64,000 nucleotides of DNA from Clostridioides difficile_A (lineage in GTDB: Bacteria > Bacillota > Clostridia > Peptostreptococcales > Peptostreptococcaceae): assembly GCA_945909635.1 (NCBI GenBank), contig OX246690.1, positions 4,030,001 through 4,094,000 on the forward strand, in the 5' to 3' direction. The position numbers and the translations under genes are program-made. The notes below the pieces were generated by a model. That model worked only from the letters and a program-made list of their open reading frames with translations, was not told the origin of the DNA and did not search any database. Below are positions 63,061 through 64,000 of this stretch, piece after piece (position 1 is the stretch's first letter; every line of letters begins with the position of its first letter).

Positions 63061-63513
63061 TTGATTAATTTGAATGCAACTAATTTAAACGTAAACATGG
63101 TTTATCCCGTTTCTGCTACAGAACCTATACGTTTTAGAAGATACACTGTTTCATACTCAGAGAATACAAACGATATTTATTTAACTATAGCTACCTACTT
63201 CGATACACTTAGCTTAGGAACAGTAAGTATTGATAAAGTTTATGGTCAATGGGCTTGGGTTGTTGGTGACATATACGATTTAAATCTATTCGTTTTTGTT
63301 GGAAACTATCCTTATGAAATTGCTAGAAATAGATATGATGCCTTTGTTAGAGTTCTTCCAATTGCGATTATTTCCATTATAAATGGTGATAGGTTGTTCT
63401 TAGTTTCTAACTCTTGTTTATTAAACTCAAAAATTACAGTTAGATTTATATCTAGTCATCCTACGCTTAATAGAACTGTTGATTATGGCAGTATTAGAAC
63501 TTTCGTTTTGTAA
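63061..63513 (+). CDS. Protein of unknown function (150 aa)
   Basis: I do not recognise this protein. The product is rich in strands (RRYTVSYSENTNDIYLTIATYFDTLSLGTVSIDKVYGQWAWVVGD) and short on charged residues, with YDAFVRVLPIAIISIINGDRLFLVS near its end; no signal peptide. The likely start is TTG 63061 with AGGA nine bases before. It ends at a large nested hairpin. It could be a lectin- or coat-like beta protein, but that is speculation. Confidence 0.6.
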   Translation: MINLNATNLNVNMVYPVSATEPIRFRRYTVSYSENTNDIYLTIATYFDTLSLGTVSIDKVYGQWAWVVGDIYDLNLFVFVGNYPYEIARNRYDAFVRVLPIAIISIINGDRLFLVSNSCLLNSKITVRFISSHPTLNRTVDYGSIRTFVL

Positions 63514-63617
63514 CATTACAACATGATGTACTATTTAAAGTAATGTCATAATCTAAATAGTATTATTAAATTATAGTAATATTATTAATCAGTACATCAT
63601 GTTTATTTGTTACAACT
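63511..63617. repeat. Large nested inverted repeat between convergent genes
   Basis: Outer arms GTAAC / GTTAC and a perfect 12-bp stem ACATGATGTACT / AGTACATCATGT (63521-63532 and 63591-63602) enclose smaller repeats such as CTATTTA / TAAATAG. It may act as a terminator for both sides, but it is larger and more complex than other terminators here. Confidence 0.6.
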
Positions 63618-63670
63618 TTAGCATATTTTCTTATTTAAGATAACTTTTAGATTTTTAGTAATTAATATTT

Positions 63671-64000
63671 CTATTTACTGATTTTCTCTGTTCTAAATCC
63701 TATCTCTTTATTGGCTAATATATAACCTTCTTGTATCATCTCTTCTCTTGTCAATGCATTCCCCAATAAATTATCAATACTCAGTTGTTTTCTATCACTA
63801 AAGTACTTATCTAATAATGATTCTTCTATGTCTTCTTGAGTCTCTAAATGACCCTCATGCATTATATATTTTACATCAAAACCTTCTTTATTCAATACCC
63901 TACCCAATAAAATACTTCTATGACATCGTATAGGTTCTTGCATTGCTCCCAATAAAACTATCTTATATCCCATCTGACATCCATTTTTTAGTCTTTCTAT
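63671..64000 (-). CDS. DUF488 family protein, N-terminus outside window
   Basis: The C-terminal part of a DUF488 protein: YKIVLLGAMQEPIRCHRSILLGRVLNKEGFDVKYIMHEG contains the family's CHR motif, followed by the usual helical end. The frame is open from an internal ATG at 63973 to the right edge of the window (IERLKNGCQ upstream of it), so the gene starts beyond 64000. Function of DUF488 is not settled. The first base of codons beyond 64000 is unseen. Confidence 0.85.
   Translation of the reverse strand: MERLKNGCQMGYKIVLLGAMQEPIRCHRSILLGRVLNKEGFDVKYIMHEGHLETQEDIEESLLDKYFSDRKQLSIDNLLGNALTREEMIQEGYILANKEIGFRTEKISK

Noticed and set aside
1..64000. CRISPR array, tRNA or rRNA genes, prophage
   Set aside because: I saw no regularly spaced repeats, no cloverleaf-like tRNA arms or rRNA stretches, and no phage structural genes anywhere in the window.

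Overview
The window is AT-rich DNA of a spore-forming, low-GC Firmicute. The gene set (spoIIR, a SleB-like cortex hydrolase, the LysM coat protein SipL, YabG, a CdISt1-type IStron, PyrR and SAM-I leaders) points to Clostridioides difficile or a very close relative. This assignment is from recognition of gene order and proteins, not from a database search. Most genes lie on the minus strand.

Layout. 1-13.5 kb is a core block: partial birA, ftsH, tilS, a DUF1934 protein, murI, a spore cortex hydrolase with spoIIR, a GntR regulator with ispE, then sipL, veg, yabG, a dipeptidase and a SEC-C protein. 13.6-19.3 kb holds a UPF0489 protein, a sodium:solute symporter operon, and an MFS transporter plus a PLP-dependent Cys/Met enzyme behind a MerR-type promoter. 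19.8-20.8 kb is a small island: a serine recombinase, a res-like cluster of palindromes and a small DUF1413-like gene. 21-24.4 kb carries a DUF3298 protein, an RNA methyltransferase, a pseudouridine synthase and a MerR regulator. 24.5-29.5 kb is a two-component system with an FtsX-type ABC transporter whose composition is visibly richer in G+C than the rest. 29.8-31.1 kb is a PadR/HAAS pair and an orphan gene.

31-41.2 kb is a pyrimidine locus with two complete carA-carB pairs. The pair next to pyrF sits behind two tandem PyrR-type attenuators and its CarA has lost the glutaminase Cys and His. The other pair is intact and has no PyrR motif in front of it. The carB copies are almost identical at their 3' ends, which suggests gene conversion.

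41-48.4 kb has a DUF1847 protein, a nitroreductase-like protein, an M29 aminopeptidase, and a SAM-I riboswitch-led operon luxS - MetH reactivation domain - metH (activated-methyl recycling). 48.4-53.1 kb is a VanR/VanS-like two-component pair plus a VanY-type carboxypeptidase. The response regulator is interrupted by a 1,911-bp IStron: a group I intron at its 5' end and a TnpB gene behind it. The deduced splice junction restores the response-regulator frame exactly, and the flank matches the TTGAT target known for ISDra2-type elements.

53-64 kb returns to housekeeping and accessory genes: TtcA-like protein, metallophosphoesterase, epimerase, HAD phosphatase, ferredoxin, amidohydrolase, a two-gene SufC/SufBD system, small proteins, a MATE transporter, an orphan gene next to a large nested hairpin, and a DUF488 protein cut by the window end.

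The observations most worth following are the glutaminase-dead CarA paralogue under PyrR-type control, the IStron/TnpB insertion in a regulator, the MerR-type 19-bp-spacer promoter, and the recombinase/res-like island.
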